Notes: generated by a model from the sequence alone, not told the origin. A stretch of DNA of 64,000 nt from an uncultured beta proteobacterium (GCA_903876735.1 CAIRAW010000045.1:1-64000), one strand, 5' to 3'. Counted from the stretch's first letter, positions 26,494 to 36,258 are shown. Program-made: numbers and translations.

Positions 26494-27177
26494 CTAGCGT
26501 GCCTTTGGCGCCGCGGTGGCGCCTGCCTGCTGCGCCCAGAGCTGTTTCAGGCGCGCCAGTTCTTCGTCAAAACGGGCGTTGACGCGTGTGATTTCGGCGT
26601 CCTGGTCAGCGATGAAACGGGTCTGGATGGCAATGCTCTGGTTCACCTCGTCAAGTTGGCGGCGCACCGACGGCGGGGCCTTGACGGGATTCTTCTTGTA
26701 AAACTCCAACTCTTCAAGCAGCGGTGTGCGCTGACGTACCAACTCTTCCGAGCGGTGCTGCGCCGCCTGTTTGACCACGTTGATTTGCGCCAGCGCGCCG
26801 GCACGCTCCTTGTCGTGCACGGGCTTGTTCGGGTAGCGCACCAGCAGCGCACGGTCGCGCCGCTTTTCTTCGTTCAGTCGGGCTTGCTCTTCGAGTTGCG
26901 CCCGTTCTTTGGCTTCGAGTTCGCTGCGTTCCTGCGCCGTCAAGGTGGGCCCGATCTTGCCCTTGACGGTGCCACTCGGATTGAGCATTTTCTGCTCCCG
27001 GTCGCTGCACTCGGGGATCGGGCGGTCAGAAGTCAGGTTGCGGCCCTTGGCGTCAACGCAGGTGTAGATGCCCTGGGTTGCCGCTGGCTGCGCCTGTGCC
27101 AGGCGCGTGGCCGGCAGGCACAGCAGCAACCCCAGGAGCAGGACTGCGCGGGGAGACTGAGAGCAGGTGTTCAGCAT
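26494..27177 (-). CDS. secreted DUF4124-type coiled-coil protein, function unknown
   Basis: A 227-residue protein with a signal peptide ending near RLAQAQ. Residues 36-60 carry the DUF4124 pattern (GIYTCVDAKGRNLTSDRPIP). The rest is highly charged and predicted helical, consistent with a periplasmic coiled coil. The start overlaps the pyrE stop by seven bases, so it is translated from the pyrE transcript. No function is known for this domain. Confidence 0.8.
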   Translation of the reverse strand: MLNTCSQSPRAVLLLGLLLCLPATRLAQAQPAATQGIYTCVDAKGRNLTSDRPIPECSDREQKMLNPSGTVKGKIGPTLTAQERSELEAKERAQLEEQARLNEEKRRDRALLVRYPNKPVHDKERAGALAQINVVKQAAQHRSEELVRQRTPLLEELEFYKKNPVKAPPSVRRQLDEVNQSIAIQTRFIADQDAEITRVNARFDEELARLKQLWAQQAGATAAPKAR

Positions 27178-27887
27178 GGTTCACTTTCTTCGACGCCATA
27201 ACGTTGCCGGTAGGCCAGAACCCGCTCGTGGTCGGCGCTCAGGCCGTCTGCACGGTGCAGTTCCAGATACCGCATCAAATCGGCCAGTTTTGCTACCGCA
27301 CAAACCTTGAGTCCGAGTTCCTTGCGCACATAGCCAACGGCGCTGTGTGCCACATCCTGGCCGTTTTCAGTTGCTTTTTCCTGCCGGTCCAGCGCAATGA
27401 TGACGGCGTGTGCGCGCGCGCCGGCGGCCTCGATGATGGCAATCGACTCGCGCACGGCGGTGCCGGCTGACATCACGTCATCGACAATCAGCACCCGCCC
27501 GCGCAGTGGTGCGCCGACCAGCGTGCCGCCTTCGCCGTGGTCCTTGGCTTCCTTGCGGTTGTAGGTAAAAGGCACGTTGCGACCAGCGCGTGCCAGTTCC
27601 ACCGCCAGTGCCGCGCCCAGTGGAATGCCCTTGTAGGCGGGGCCAAAAATCATGTCGAATTCAATGCCGCTGCCCAGCAGGCGCTGCGCATAAAATTGCG
27701 CCAGACGCCCGAGTTTGGCGCCGTCGTCAAACAGACCGGCGTTGAAGAAGTAAGGGCTCATGCGGCCCGCCTTGGTCTTAAACTCGCCGAAACGCAGCGC
27801 ACCACAATCCAGCACAAACTGCACAAAATCCTGGGCCAGCGCATCCTGCACGGGGGCGGTGGATTTTGTAGCGACACACTCAGACAT
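27171..27887 (-). CDS. pyrE: orotate phosphoribosyltransferase
   Basis: A 238-residue protein starting at the ATG at 27887, with AAGGAAG nine bases upstream. The PRPP-binding motif VLIVDDVMSAGTA is near residue 135, and GPAYKGIPLGAALAVEL is the family segment. It makes orotidine 5'-phosphate in pyrimidine synthesis. Other pyrimidine genes are 18 kb away at 45.4-48.2 kb. Its start faces that of the exonuclease III gene with only about ten bases between them. Confidence 0.95.
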   Translation of the reverse strand: MSECVATKSTAPVQDALAQDFVQFVLDCGALRFGEFKTKAGRMSPYFFNAGLFDDGAKLGRLAQFYAQRLLGSGIEFDMIFGPAYKGIPLGAALAVELARAGRNVPFTYNRKEAKDHGEGGTLVGAPLRGRVLIVDDVMSAGTAVRESIAIIEAAGARAHAVIIALDRQEKATENGQDVAHSAVGYVRKELGLKVCAVAKLADLMRYLELHRADGLSADHERVLAYRQRYGVEESEPC

Positions 27888-27897
27888 GGGGACTTCC

Positions 27898-28689
27898 TTG
27901 TTCAAATTAAGCAGCATCAACCTCAACGGTATCCGCTCGGCCACGACCAAAGGCCTGGAGCCCTGGTTGGCCAAAATCAAGCCTGATTGTATTTGTGTGC
28001 AGGAAATCAAGGCCCAGGCGGCCGATGTCGAGGGTCGCTTTGAGGAACTGGCGGGCCTGAAGGGGTATTTCCACTTTGCCGAGAAGAAAGGCTATTCCGG
28101 CGTTGGTGTTTACACCCGACACGAGCCCAGCGATGTGCGGGTCGGCTACGGCTCGCCCGAGTTCGACGCCGAGGGGCGCTACGTGGAACTGCGCTTTGAC
28201 ACAGCCGGGGCCAAGCGCTCCCTTATCAGCTGCTATTTTCCAAGCGGCTCGTCCGGCGAGGAACGCCAGCAGGCCAAGTTCCGATTCCTCGACGAGTTCT
28301 ATCCGCACCTGACGCAGCTCAAGGCCGGCCGCGAGTTCATCCTGTGCGGCGACGTCAACGTGGCGCACCAGGAAATCGATTTGAAGAACTGGCGCAGCAA
28401 CCGCAAGAATTCCGGGTTTTTGCCCGAAGAGCGCGCCTGGATGAGCAAGTTGCTGGGTGAGGCCGGCCTGGTCGACGTCTACCGGCGTCTGCATCCCACG
28501 GCCACCGACGAAGCCTACACCTGGTGGAGCAACCGCGGCCAGGCCTATGCCAAGAATGTGGGCTGGCGTCTTGACTACCACCTGGCTACGCCGGAGCTGG
28601 CTGCGACCGCGCGCTCGGTGGCCATCTACAAGCAGGAAAAATTCTCGGACCACGCGCCTTTAACGGCCGAATACGACTGGTCGATTTGA
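27898..28689 (+). CDS. xth: exodeoxyribonuclease III / AP endonuclease
   Basis: A 263-residue EEP-fold nuclease. I favour the TTG at 27898, giving MFKLSSINLNGIRSAT, with GGGGA just upstream. An ATG at 27886 is in frame and overlaps the pyrE start codon on the other strand. Catalytic marks are CVQEIKAQ (metal Glu), LCGDVNVAHQEID (Asp/Asn pair) and FSDHAPLTAEY (C-terminal Asp-His). It removes abasic sites and 3' blocks in base excision repair. Confidence 0.93.
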   Translation: MFKLSSINLNGIRSATTKGLEPWLAKIKPDCICVQEIKAQAADVEGRFEELAGLKGYFHFAEKKGYSGVGVYTRHEPSDVRVGYGSPEFDAEGRYVELRFDTAGAKRSLISCYFPSGSSGEERQQAKFRFLDEFYPHLTQLKAGREFILCGDVNVAHQEIDLKNWRSNRKNSGFLPEERAWMSKLLGEAGLVDVYRRLHPTATDEAYTWWSNRGQAYAKNVGWRLDYHLATPELAATARSVAIYKQEKFSDHAPLTAEYDWSI

Positions 28690-28724
28690 CGGCGCTTTGA
28701 CGCAAACGCCTGCGGCGGACCGCG

Positions 28725-31700
28725 CTAGATTCGGCTGGCCGGGTTTGCCGCTGATGCCGCCATGATGAGGCGATGCTCCGGGATGTTGTTCAGGAAACTG
28801 TGGCGCAGCCCGCTGTCGCTGATCGTGACGGCCACCACCAGCAGTTCGGCGTGGGCCTGGGTCAGCAGTTTCGGCGCGCGCGTATCGCCGGCCCGTGCCA
28901 GTACCTGATGGCAGGTCAGGCGGATCAGGTGCGGGGCTTCCGTGCCTTCGAGGGCAGCGCTGTCAGACAGACGCGCCAGCAGTTCCTGCACCGCCTGCAG
29001 GGCGGCAGCCACATCGTTTTGTGCCAGTGCCACCCGGGCCAGCCCGGCGCTGGCGTCATGCTGGGTTGCGTTGTCGAGTCGCAGCGCCACGGCATGGGCG
29101 CGCTCGAAAGCGGTGCGCGCCGCAAGGTGGCGCCCCAAGGCCAGTTCGGCATGGCCCAAGGCGCACAGTGCGATGGCTTCGAAATCCGGGCTTTGCACCT
29201 CAATGGCGAGGTCGAGCGCCATTTGCGCGTGCGCCAGCGCCAGCGCATCGTCGCCCTGGCGCAGCGCCAGCAGTGACAGGTTGGTCAGCGTGTTGGGTTG
29301 GGTCGCGTGGTCGCTGATGGCGCGCGCCAGACGCAGGCTGTCTTCAAGCAGGCGCCGGGCCTGGGTGTGTTGGCCCAGTCGCAGCCAGCCATGGCCCAGA
29401 TTGCCCAAGGCGATGGCCTCGTTGCGCCGGTTGCCAAGCTCGCGGTTGATCAGCAGGTCCTGCTGGTCCATTTCGAGCGAGGCGATCCGGTCGGCCTGGC
29501 TGTCGGCGATGACCGACAGCGCGTTCAGGAACAGCGCTTCGAGCGCGCGCGTGCCGAGCGCACGGGCTTCGCGCAAGCCGTCCTGCGCCAGTGCCTGGCC
29601 GGCGGTGCTCTGGCCGAGGTAGCAGTGCGCCAGTGCCAGGCGGTGTTGCCCGCGCAACCGCAACTGCGTATCGCCGGCGCCTTCTGCCAAGGCCACGGCC
29701 TGGCGGGCAGCGTCCTGCATGGCACGAAAATCCCCGGTCCGCATGGCGATGTCGCTGCGCCGCCAGGCCACTTCGGCGCGGCGGCGGTCATCGTTGAGCG
29801 ACTGCGCCAGATCGTGCAGCGCATCGATATCCGCCTGCTGCTCGGAACGTTTGCCCAACAGGTCGAGCGTGCGCTCGCGCACGTCGCGCAGCCGCCAGCA
29901 CAGTTGGTGCAGTTCGCTTTGCTGCAGGCCGTCAAGCGGCGCAGCGGCGAGCGCCAGCGCCTTGGCCACGTAGTTGCTGGCAGTCTCGTGGGCATAACGG
30001 GCAGCCGCGTGCTCGGCCGCGCGCGTGAAGAACTCGCAGCCCCGGGCCGGGTCGCCGGCCTGCACCCAGTGTTCGGCCGTGGCGCCCAGAAAATCGCGCG
30101 CGCGCACACCGCTCAGGCTGGAGAGCCATTGCGCGGCCTGCGCGTGGTAGGCGCGCCGGGCCTGCTTGAGCAGGGTGCCATAGGTGACCTGGTGCATCAG
30201 TTGGTTCGAGAAAGCGTATTCATGCAAGCCTTCGACGTCGGCTTGCAGCGACGGGTCGCGCTGCAGCACAGCCAGCTCGTGGCGTACCAGCGCCGGCAAG
30301 GCCGCGCCGGCCGTCGGGTCCAGCGCCAGCAGCGCCTGATCCCAGAACACGAAGCCGATCACGCTGGCCTGCTGCAGCGCCAGGCGTTCGCCTGGCTTCA
30401 AGCGGTCCAGCCGCGCCTGCAGCACGCCCGTCAGGGTTTGCGGCACATGGGTGCTGAGCAGTTTGTCGGGATTGACACGCCAGCCGTTCGCGCCGGTCAC
30501 CAGAGCGCCTTCGTCGACCAGCATCTTGACCAGCTCTTCCATGTAAAACGGATTGCCTTCGGCGCCACTGGTGATGAGCTCGCGCAGCACGGTGGGAATT
30601 TCGGGCAGCTGTTTGAGCAACTCGTTGACGAGCAGCCGGCTTGAGCTCTTGTCGAGCGGCTCAAGGTTGATGAGGCGCATGTCGACCACGCTGGTGGCGT
30701 GGGCGCCCCACTTGAAATGGGTCGGACGCGTCATGACCAGGATCAGCATCGGCAGATCGCGGTTGACCTGGGTCAGGTAGTTCAGGAAATCCAGCGAACC
30801 TTCGTCGGCATGGTGCAGGTCATCGAGCAGCAGCAGGACCGGCGCGCCGTTGCGCGTGACGAAGTGGCGGAACATGCAGGCCGCCGCGTGAAAGCCGCGA
30901 TTGCGGATCTGACTGCCATCGTGCGCAATGCCCTTGATGTGGGGGCTGTCGCTAAAGTCGAGGCCGATCAAATGGCCCAGCAGATGGGCGTTCGCCTGCG
31001 CCAGGTCTTCGCCGTCTTGCGCCAGCAGCATTGGCACCAGGCCCTGCTCGATCTTCTGCCTGGCGGTTTCGGTGCTGTCGCTGTCGGTGATCTGCAGCCG
31101 CCAGGCCAGGATGTCGCGCAGCAAGCCGTAGGGCTGGCTCTGGGTCAGCGGGTTGGCGCGCCCCTGGAAGAAGTAGAAGACCTCGGGCTGTGCTTCGGCC
31201 CAGTTTTCAAATTCGTAGAGCAGGCGGCTTTTGCCGACGCCGGCTTCCCCCAGCACCGTGACGACGCTGAGTGTGCTCTGGCTGTAGAGGCGCCGGAACG
31301 CTGCCTGCAATTGCTCGAGTTCGTCGTCGCGTCCGACCATGTGGGTCTCGACCCCTTCGATGCCCCGGCTGGCAACGCGAAACGCGCGTGGTTTGCGGCG
31401 CAGCACCAGGTAGGTCAGCAGCGGCGCGCTAACGCCCTTGACGGCTATCGGTGCTTGCGGCGCCACGTCGAACACGCCGCGCACGTGACGGTATGTGTCG
31501 TGGCTGATGCGCAAGGCGCCGACCGGCGCGGTCTGCTCCATGCGCGCCGCGACATTGACGGCGAAGCCGCGGATGCCGCCTTCGGCGTCCAGGCCGCCGC
31601 CCAGCAGCACGGCGCCGGTGTGAAGGCCGACGCGCACGTTGAAACCACTGCGCTGGTAACGTTGCGCGACCCATTCGCCCTGGCGCTTGCCTTCTTCCAG

Positions 31701-32084
31701 CAGCGCCAGACCGGCCAGCACCGCGCGTTCGGGGTCGTCTTCGCGCACCTCGTTGCCGCCAAATACCGCCAGCAGGCTGTCGCCCGCATAGTTGAGCACC
31801 TTGCCGTGGTGCGCTTCGACGATGGCCGTGAAGCAGCCCAGCGCCTGGTCCATGACGGCGTGCACATCCTCGGGGTCCAGGTGTTCGCTCAGCGTGGTCG
31901 ACCCCACGACGTCGAGAAACAGGATGGTGACTTGCTTGAGGGCCTGCGTTTCACCGGCCACCAGGCTGGCCAGCCTGGCGCGCAGGGGGTCGAGCGCCGC
32001 CGCCAACAGGGCCTCGCCCAGGACCTGGCTCTGCGTCTGCAGGGCCGCAATGGCGGCTTCAAGTTGCTGCTGTTCGATTGACAT
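28725..32084 (-). CDS. class III nucleotide cyclase-AAA ATPase-TPR signalling protein
   Basis: A 1119-residue soluble protein. From the ATG at 32084: a short coiled coil, then an adenylate/guanylate cyclase domain (about residues 45-200) with both metal-binding Asp sites (ILFLDVVGSTTL and NYAGDSLLAVFGG). An AAA/STAND-type ATPase follows, with Walker A GEAGVGKS near 281 and Walker B LLLLDDLHHAD near 420. The C-terminal half is a run of TPR-like helical repeats. Such proteins are known as ATPase-coupled cyclases; input and output here are unknown. A longer frame upstream crosses the neighbouring gene. It is 35 bases after the gene at 32120-32863 and is probably co-transcribed. Confidence 0.9.
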   Translation of the reverse strand: MSIEQQQLEAAIAALQTQSQVLGEALLAAALDPLRARLASLVAGETQALKQVTILFLDVVGSTTLSEHLDPEDVHAVMDQALGCFTAIVEAHHGKVLNYAGDSLLAVFGGNEVREDDPERAVLAGLALLEEGKRQGEWVAQRYQRSGFNVRVGLHTGAVLLGGGLDAEGGIRGFAVNVAARMEQTAPVGALRISHDTYRHVRGVFDVAPQAPIAVKGVSAPLLTYLVLRRKPRAFRVASRGIEGVETHMVGRDDELEQLQAAFRRLYSQSTLSVVTVLGEAGVGKSRLLYEFENWAEAQPEVFYFFQGRANPLTQSQPYGLLRDILAWRLQITDSDSTETARQKIEQGLVPMLLAQDGEDLAQANAHLLGHLIGLDFSDSPHIKGIAHDGSQIRNRGFHAAACMFRHFVTRNGAPVLLLLDDLHHADEGSLDFLNYLTQVNRDLPMLILVMTRPTHFKWGAHATSVVDMRLINLEPLDKSSSRLLVNELLKQLPEIPTVLRELITSGAEGNPFYMEELVKMLVDEGALVTGANGWRVNPDKLLSTHVPQTLTGVLQARLDRLKPGERLALQQASVIGFVFWDQALLALDPTAGAALPALVRHELAVLQRDPSLQADVEGLHEYAFSNQLMHQVTYGTLLKQARRAYHAQAAQWLSSLSGVRARDFLGATAEHWVQAGDPARGCEFFTRAAEHAAARYAHETASNYVAKALALAAAPLDGLQQSELHQLCWRLRDVRERTLDLLGKRSEQQADIDALHDLAQSLNDDRRRAEVAWRRSDIAMRTGDFRAMQDAARQAVALAEGAGDTQLRLRGQHRLALAHCYLGQSTAGQALAQDGLREARALGTRALEALFLNALSVIADSQADRIASLEMDQQDLLINRELGNRRNEAIALGNLGHGWLRLGQHTQARRLLEDSLRLARAISDHATQPNTLTNLSLLALRQGDDALALAHAQMALDLAIEVQSPDFEAIALCALGHAELALGRHLAARTAFERAHAVALRLDNATQHDASAGLARVALAQNDVAAALQAVQELLARLSDSAALEGTEAPHLIRLTCHQVLARAGDTRAPKLLTQAHAELLVVAVTISDSGLRHSFLNNIPEHRLIMAASAANPASRI

Positions 32085-32119
32085 GGGTGTTGCCCAGGAA
32101 GAACCGACCCGGCTGGGTC

Positions 32120-32863
32120 TCAGGCCCGGCCCGGATGGCTGCGCCGGTAACCGCGTCCGGCCTTGATCCTGCTCTTGAGCTTCTTGCGCAGCAGGGCGGC
32201 GGCGTCGGTTTCGTAGACCGGTTGTTCCCACTTGCCGCTCTTGGGGTCGAAGATGTTGAGGTAGCCGCCCGGGTTCATGCCGAATGATTTGAGCGTTGCG
32301 CCAGCGCAGGCGCGCCCGAGAAAGTCGTTGCGCCGGCCATCCTGCTCGCCCATGCTGAAATAGCTCGGCAGCACAAAGTTGGAGACTTCCACGCCGTCGA
32401 TGCGGTAGCTCTCGGCCTGCACTGCGTCGCACATTTCGAACAGATGAAAGACGTGGCGGCGCCGGTCAAACGGGTGAACACCCTCGACCAGCAGATTGCA
32501 CATCGGATCGCCCACCAGTTCCAGCGCCTCGTGTGAGAGCGTCATCGACCAGGGCTCTTTCATCTTTTCGCACAGGCCCAGAAAAACAAAGCCATAGGGG
32601 ATGTCGCGGTAGTTTGCCAGGTGCCAGCCGGTGGCGCCCAGCGCATTGCTGCCGTCGAGCAGGTAGAGCACGGCGTCGCCCCGCATGTCGCTCAGGGTTT
32701 GCGTGCTGGGGTGCCGGCCGACCGGGCCCTCGAGCCGCAGCGTGGCGCCAAAGCTCCAGTAGGGCGTGAAGTCCTGCGCAATCTGGCGATTGATGGCCCG
32801 GATGACCTCCTGCACCTGTTCGTCGCTGATGGTTGCGGAGTGGTTGATGACGGAGATGATCAT
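32120..32863 (-). CDS. unknown protein with an SHEALE metallopeptidase-like motif
   Basis: A 247-residue protein from the ATG at 32863 (GGA eight bases upstream). I do not recognise the family with certainty. The segment LSHEALELVGDP near residue 130 resembles the His-Glu-x-x-Glu-x-x-x-Asp-Pro pattern of a group of putative zinc peptidases, and a second conserved-looking block FVLPSYFSMGEQDGRRNDF follows. No signal peptide. It is directly upstream of the cyclase-ATPase gene, so the two may act together. Confidence 0.6.
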   Translation of the reverse strand: MIISVINHSATISDEQVQEVIRAINRQIAQDFTPYWSFGATLRLEGPVGRHPSTQTLSDMRGDAVLYLLDGSNALGATGWHLANYRDIPYGFVFLGLCEKMKEPWSMTLSHEALELVGDPMCNLLVEGVHPFDRRRHVFHLFEMCDAVQAESYRIDGVEVSNFVLPSYFSMGEQDGRRNDFLGRACAGATLKSFGMNPGGYLNIFDPKSGKWEQPVYETDAAALLRKKLKSRIKAGRGYRRSHPGRA

Positions 32864-33027
32864 GGTTGTCCATTCTCGAAAAATGTGACCGGCTTGTTGC
32901 CAGTATCGCATCGTGAATCTTCGGCGCCGTCTATGGTTTTCCCGGCCGTTGGGCTGCGACTGCATAAGATCGGGGCTGTGACTTTGCAAATTTCATTCCT
33001 GCCGGCGCATAGAGCGGGGCGTCGGCC

Positions 33028-34104
33028 ATGAAGGCCAGGCCGTTGGCGCTGCTGCTGGCGCTGGTGCTGTTGGGCCATTGGGCTGGCCTGTCATGGCTGC
33101 GTGAGCAGGCGCAGCAGGGCCAGCCCCTGGTTCTGATGCGCGATCCGCTGTTCACGCGCATGATCGCGCCCGCCCCGGCGCCCAGACCTTTGCCACCAAC
33201 AGCGCGGCGGGCACAGACGCGCGTCGCAGACCCGCCGCCGGCAGAGGCCGAGGCGGCGCCGCCCATTGAGCCCGCGCCAGCGCAGCCGGAGGTGCAAGCG
33301 CTGGCGCCAGTCGCCGCCACGCCAACCGAGCCGGCCGAGCCAGTGGTTGAAACCGCTGCGCCGGCCGCGACACCCGCTGGCCCGCCCAGCGACAGTTGGC
33401 CGGCGGACACCCGGGTTTCCTACCGCTTGACAGGCTACTACCGTGGCGACATTTACGGCAACGCCCGTGTGCAGTGGCAGCGCGAGCAAAGCCGCTACCA
33501 GATCCGGCTTGACCTGAACCTGGCGCTGGTGCTGCAGTTTTCCATGATCAGCCAGGGCGAGGCGACGGATGCCGCCCTGCGGCCAAGCGCCTACGAGGAG
33601 CGCTTTCTCTGGGGCGTGCGGCGCCTGACGATCGAAGGCGGCTACGCCCGTTTGCCCGACGGCCGGCAACTGGCACAAGCTGGGCCGCAGGCACTGCAGG
33701 ACACGGCCAGCCAGTTTGTCGAGCTCAGCCACCGTTTTTCCAGCGGTCGCGACCGCTTGCAAGTGGGCTCCCAGGTGCAGATCTGGCTGGCGCGGCCGCA
33801 GGGCGTGTCGCTGTGGACCTATGACGTGGTCGCCGAGGAAACGCTGCAGACACCCGAACTCGGGCCGGTGCCGGCTTTTCATCTGCGACCGCGACCGGTT
33901 GCGAATCCGGCCGGCGTGATAACGGCCGAGATCTGGTTTGCGCCCAGCCTGCAGTACCTGCCGGTGCGGGTGCGCATTGCGCTGGGCGAGGACAATTTTG
34001 TTGACCTGATGGTCGAGCGCATCGAACAGGGTGCGGCGCCGGCAGACCCGGCGCGCGAGTCGGAGAAACCCCAGGCCAACGCGCCAGGAGCGCGCCTAGA
34101 ATAG
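33028..34104 (+). CDS. DUF3108 domain-containing envelope protein
   Basis: A 358-residue protein with an N-terminal signal anchor (LALLLALVLLGHWAGLSWL), a Pro/Ala-rich linker to about residue 125, and a C-terminal DUF3108-like beta domain beginning with YRLTGYYRGDIYGNARVQW. Its start ATG is preceded by a weak GTCGG. It lies eight bases before the MBL gene, on the same strand. The role is unknown; the linker suggests it crosses the periplasm. Confidence 0.78.
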   Translation: MKARPLALLLALVLLGHWAGLSWLREQAQQGQPLVLMRDPLFTRMIAPAPAPRPLPPTARRAQTRVADPPPAEAEAAPPIEPAPAQPEVQALAPVAATPTEPAEPVVETAAPAATPAGPPSDSWPADTRVSYRLTGYYRGDIYGNARVQWQREQSRYQIRLDLNLALVLQFSMISQGEATDAALRPSAYEERFLWGVRRLTIEGGYARLPDGRQLAQAGPQALQDTASQFVELSHRFSSGRDRLQVGSQVQIWLARPQGVSLWTYDVVAEETLQTPELGPVPAFHLRPRPVANPAGVITAEIWFAPSLQYLPVRVRIALGEDNFVDLMVERIEQGAAPADPARESEKPQANAPGARLE

Positions 34105-34111
34105 TCGTCAA

Positions 34112-34750
34112 ATGTTACGTTACCTCACCATCCCCGTGACCGCCTTCCAGCAGAACTGCTCCCTTGTCTGGTGCAGCGCGACGCTGCAAGCGGCTGTTAT
34201 CGATCCGGGCGGCGACATCGATCTGCTGCTGGCCGAAGTCAAACGCCTGGGCCTGACGCTGAGCCAGATCTGGCTGACCCATGCCCACATCGATCATGCC
34301 GGGGGCACGGCCGAGCTGGCCGAGCGGCTCAAGCTGCCCATCGTCGGCCCGAACCCGGCCGACCAGTTCCTGATCGACGGCCTGGCCGGGCAGAGCAAGT
34401 TGTATGGTTTTCCGCCGGCTGCGGCTTTCAAGCCGACGCGCTGGTTGTTTGACGGAGATACCGTCAGCGTCGGCCAGTGCAGCTTGAACGTGCGGCATTG
34501 CCCTGGCCATACACCGGGGCACGTGGTGTTTTATTCGCCGGAAATCGGCCGCGCGTTTGTTGGCGATGTGCTGTTTGCGGGTTCGGTTGGGCGCACCGAT
34601 CTGCCGCAGGGCGACCATGACACGCTGCTGGCCAGCATCGTCGGACGTCTGTGGCCAATGGGCGACGCCACCGTGTTCATCCCGGGCCATGGCCCCGAGA
34701 GCACGTTCGGACGCGAGCGCAAGACCAATCCCTACGTGGGTGGCACTTGA
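34112..34750 (+). CDS. MBL-fold metallohydrolase (glyoxalase II-like)
   Basis: A 212-residue protein with the metal motif THAHIDHAGG near residue 57, a further His in CPGHTPGHVVF near 135, an Asp in AFVGDVLFAGSVGR near 150 and a terminal His in IPGHGPESTFG near 192. This is the YcbL-like class of hydroxyacylglutathione hydrolase homologues. Substrate unproven; thiolester hydrolysis is the family norm. Confidence 0.9.
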   Translation: MLRYLTIPVTAFQQNCSLVWCSATLQAAVIDPGGDIDLLLAEVKRLGLTLSQIWLTHAHIDHAGGTAELAERLKLPIVGPNPADQFLIDGLAGQSKLYGFPPAAAFKPTRWLFDGDTVSVGQCSLNVRHCPGHTPGHVVFYSPEIGRAFVGDVLFAGSVGRTDLPQGDHDTLLASIVGRLWPMGDATVFIPGHGPESTFGRERKTNPYVGGT

Positions 34751-36258
34751 CGTCAGCGCCGGATCGGGCCGATCTGCGCGCGCGGCTGCAGTCTGGCGCG
34801 GTTGTCTTCTTCATTGCGCTGCCCTGGCTCAATCCATTTTCTTCCGGGCCGGCTCCGGCCGTTCTGCCCTGGCTGGTGACGCTGGCAAGCCTGGCACTGG
34901 TCCTGCTGTGGGCCAAGCCGGCGCGCCTGCCCGAACTGGCGCCGCTGGCCTGGATGCTGGCGGCCCTGCTCAGCGCCGAGATTGGTCTGCTGCAGTATTT
35001 TGGGGGAGCGGCGGCGTTTGAGCCCTGGATTAACGCAACAGGGCTGGGCGAGGCCTTTGGCAATCTGCGTCAGCGCAACCAGTTCGCCACCCTGACCAAC
35101 ATCGGCCTGGCGTCCTTGCTGTGGTGGGTTGCGCAGGCGCAAGAAAATCCGCGCCCGGTGCCCGCCGGTGTTCTGGTGTTTCTGGCGGCGCTGCTGGCGG
35201 CCGGCAATGCGGCGTCGTCCTCGCGCACCGGCCTGCTGCAATTGATCTTGCTGGCGGCGCTGGTTTTGATCTGGGGCGGCTGGCGCCAAAGCGGGCCAAG
35301 GCGGGTCGTTCTGTCGGCGCTGCTGGCTTACGGCGCCGCAGAACTGTTGCTGCCGCTGCTGGCTGGTCTGGACCCGCGAGGCGCGGGCATTCTGGGGCGC
35401 TTGCACGAGGGCGACGCGGCTTGCGTCAGCCGCGTGACGCTGTGGTCCAACGTGCTGCACCTGATCGCGCAAAAGCCCTGGCTTGGCTGGGGTTGGGGCG
35501 AACTCGACTACGCGCACTTCATCACGCTTTATCCGGGCACGCGTTTTTGCGACATTCTGGACAACGCCCATAACCTGCCGCTGCATCTGGCGGTGGAGTT
35601 GGGGCTGCCGCTGGCTTTGCTGGTTTGCGGCGCCGCGGTCTGGGCCGTGTGGCGGGCCCGTCCCTGGCGCGAGCAGAACACCACACGGCAACTGGCGTGG
35701 ACGGTGCTTGCGCTCATCATGCTGCACAGCATGCTGGAATACCCGCTGTGGTATGGCCCGTTTCAGGTGGCCGCCGGCCTGAGCCTGTGGCTGCTGTGGC
35801 GTTCAGGGCCCGATTTCGGGGCGCGCTTGCCGCCTTACCTTGCGCCGTTGACCGCGCTACTGCTGCTCGGCACTAGCGGCTATGCTGCCTGGGACTACCT
35901 GCGCATCAGCCAGATCTACCTGAGCCCGCAGCAGCGCTCCAAACCGTACCGGGAAGACACACTGGCAAAAATTGGCGACTCGTGGCTGTTTGCCAACCAG
36001 GTGCGCTTTGCCCAACTCACCACGACATCGCTGACGCCAGACAATGCCCGACAGGTGCATGATCAGGCTGCGGCCCTGCTGCATTTTTCACCCGAACCGC
36101 GCGTGCTTGAAATGCTGATCGCAAGCGCCGCGCTGCTTGGGCGCGATGATGAAGTGCGGTTCTATCAGCTGCGGTACCGGGCCGCTTTTCCTGAGAACTA
36201 CACGAATTGGGCCGGCAAGAAAGCCGCTGCCGGCGATACGCGTTACCAGTTCCAGTAG
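34747..36258 (+). CDS. O-antigen ligase/PglL-like polytopic membrane protein
   Basis: A 503-residue protein with about ten membrane spans and the family segment GNLRQRNQFATLTNIGLASLL, close to the GNLRQ-x-NH motif of PglL oligosaccharyltransferases. The large periplasmic loop with GRLHEGDAACVSRVTLW and a Wzy-C-like tail fits. Such enzymes transfer lipid-linked glycan to lipid A core or to pilin. The TTG at 34747 overlaps the MBL stop and is the best start I see; no ATG lies before the first span. No glycan synthesis genes are near. Confidence 0.82.
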   Translation: MTSAPDRADLRARLQSGAVVFFIALPWLNPFSSGPAPAVLPWLVTLASLALVLLWAKPARLPELAPLAWMLAALLSAEIGLLQYFGGAAAFEPWINATGLGEAFGNLRQRNQFATLTNIGLASLLWWVAQAQENPRPVPAGVLVFLAALLAAGNAASSSRTGLLQLILLAALVLIWGGWRQSGPRRVVLSALLAYGAAELLLPLLAGLDPRGAGILGRLHEGDAACVSRVTLWSNVLHLIAQKPWLGWGWGELDYAHFITLYPGTRFCDILDNAHNLPLHLAVELGLPLALLVCGAAVWAVWRARPWREQNTTRQLAWTVLALIMLHSMLEYPLWYGPFQVAAGLSLWLLWRSGPDFGARLPPYLAPLTALLLLGTSGYAAWDYLRISQIYLSPQQRSKPYREDTLAKIGDSWLFANQVRFAQLTTTSLTPDNARQVHDQAAALLHFSPEPRVLEMLIASAALLGRDDEVRFYQLRYRAAFPENYTNWAGKKAAAGDTRYQFQ

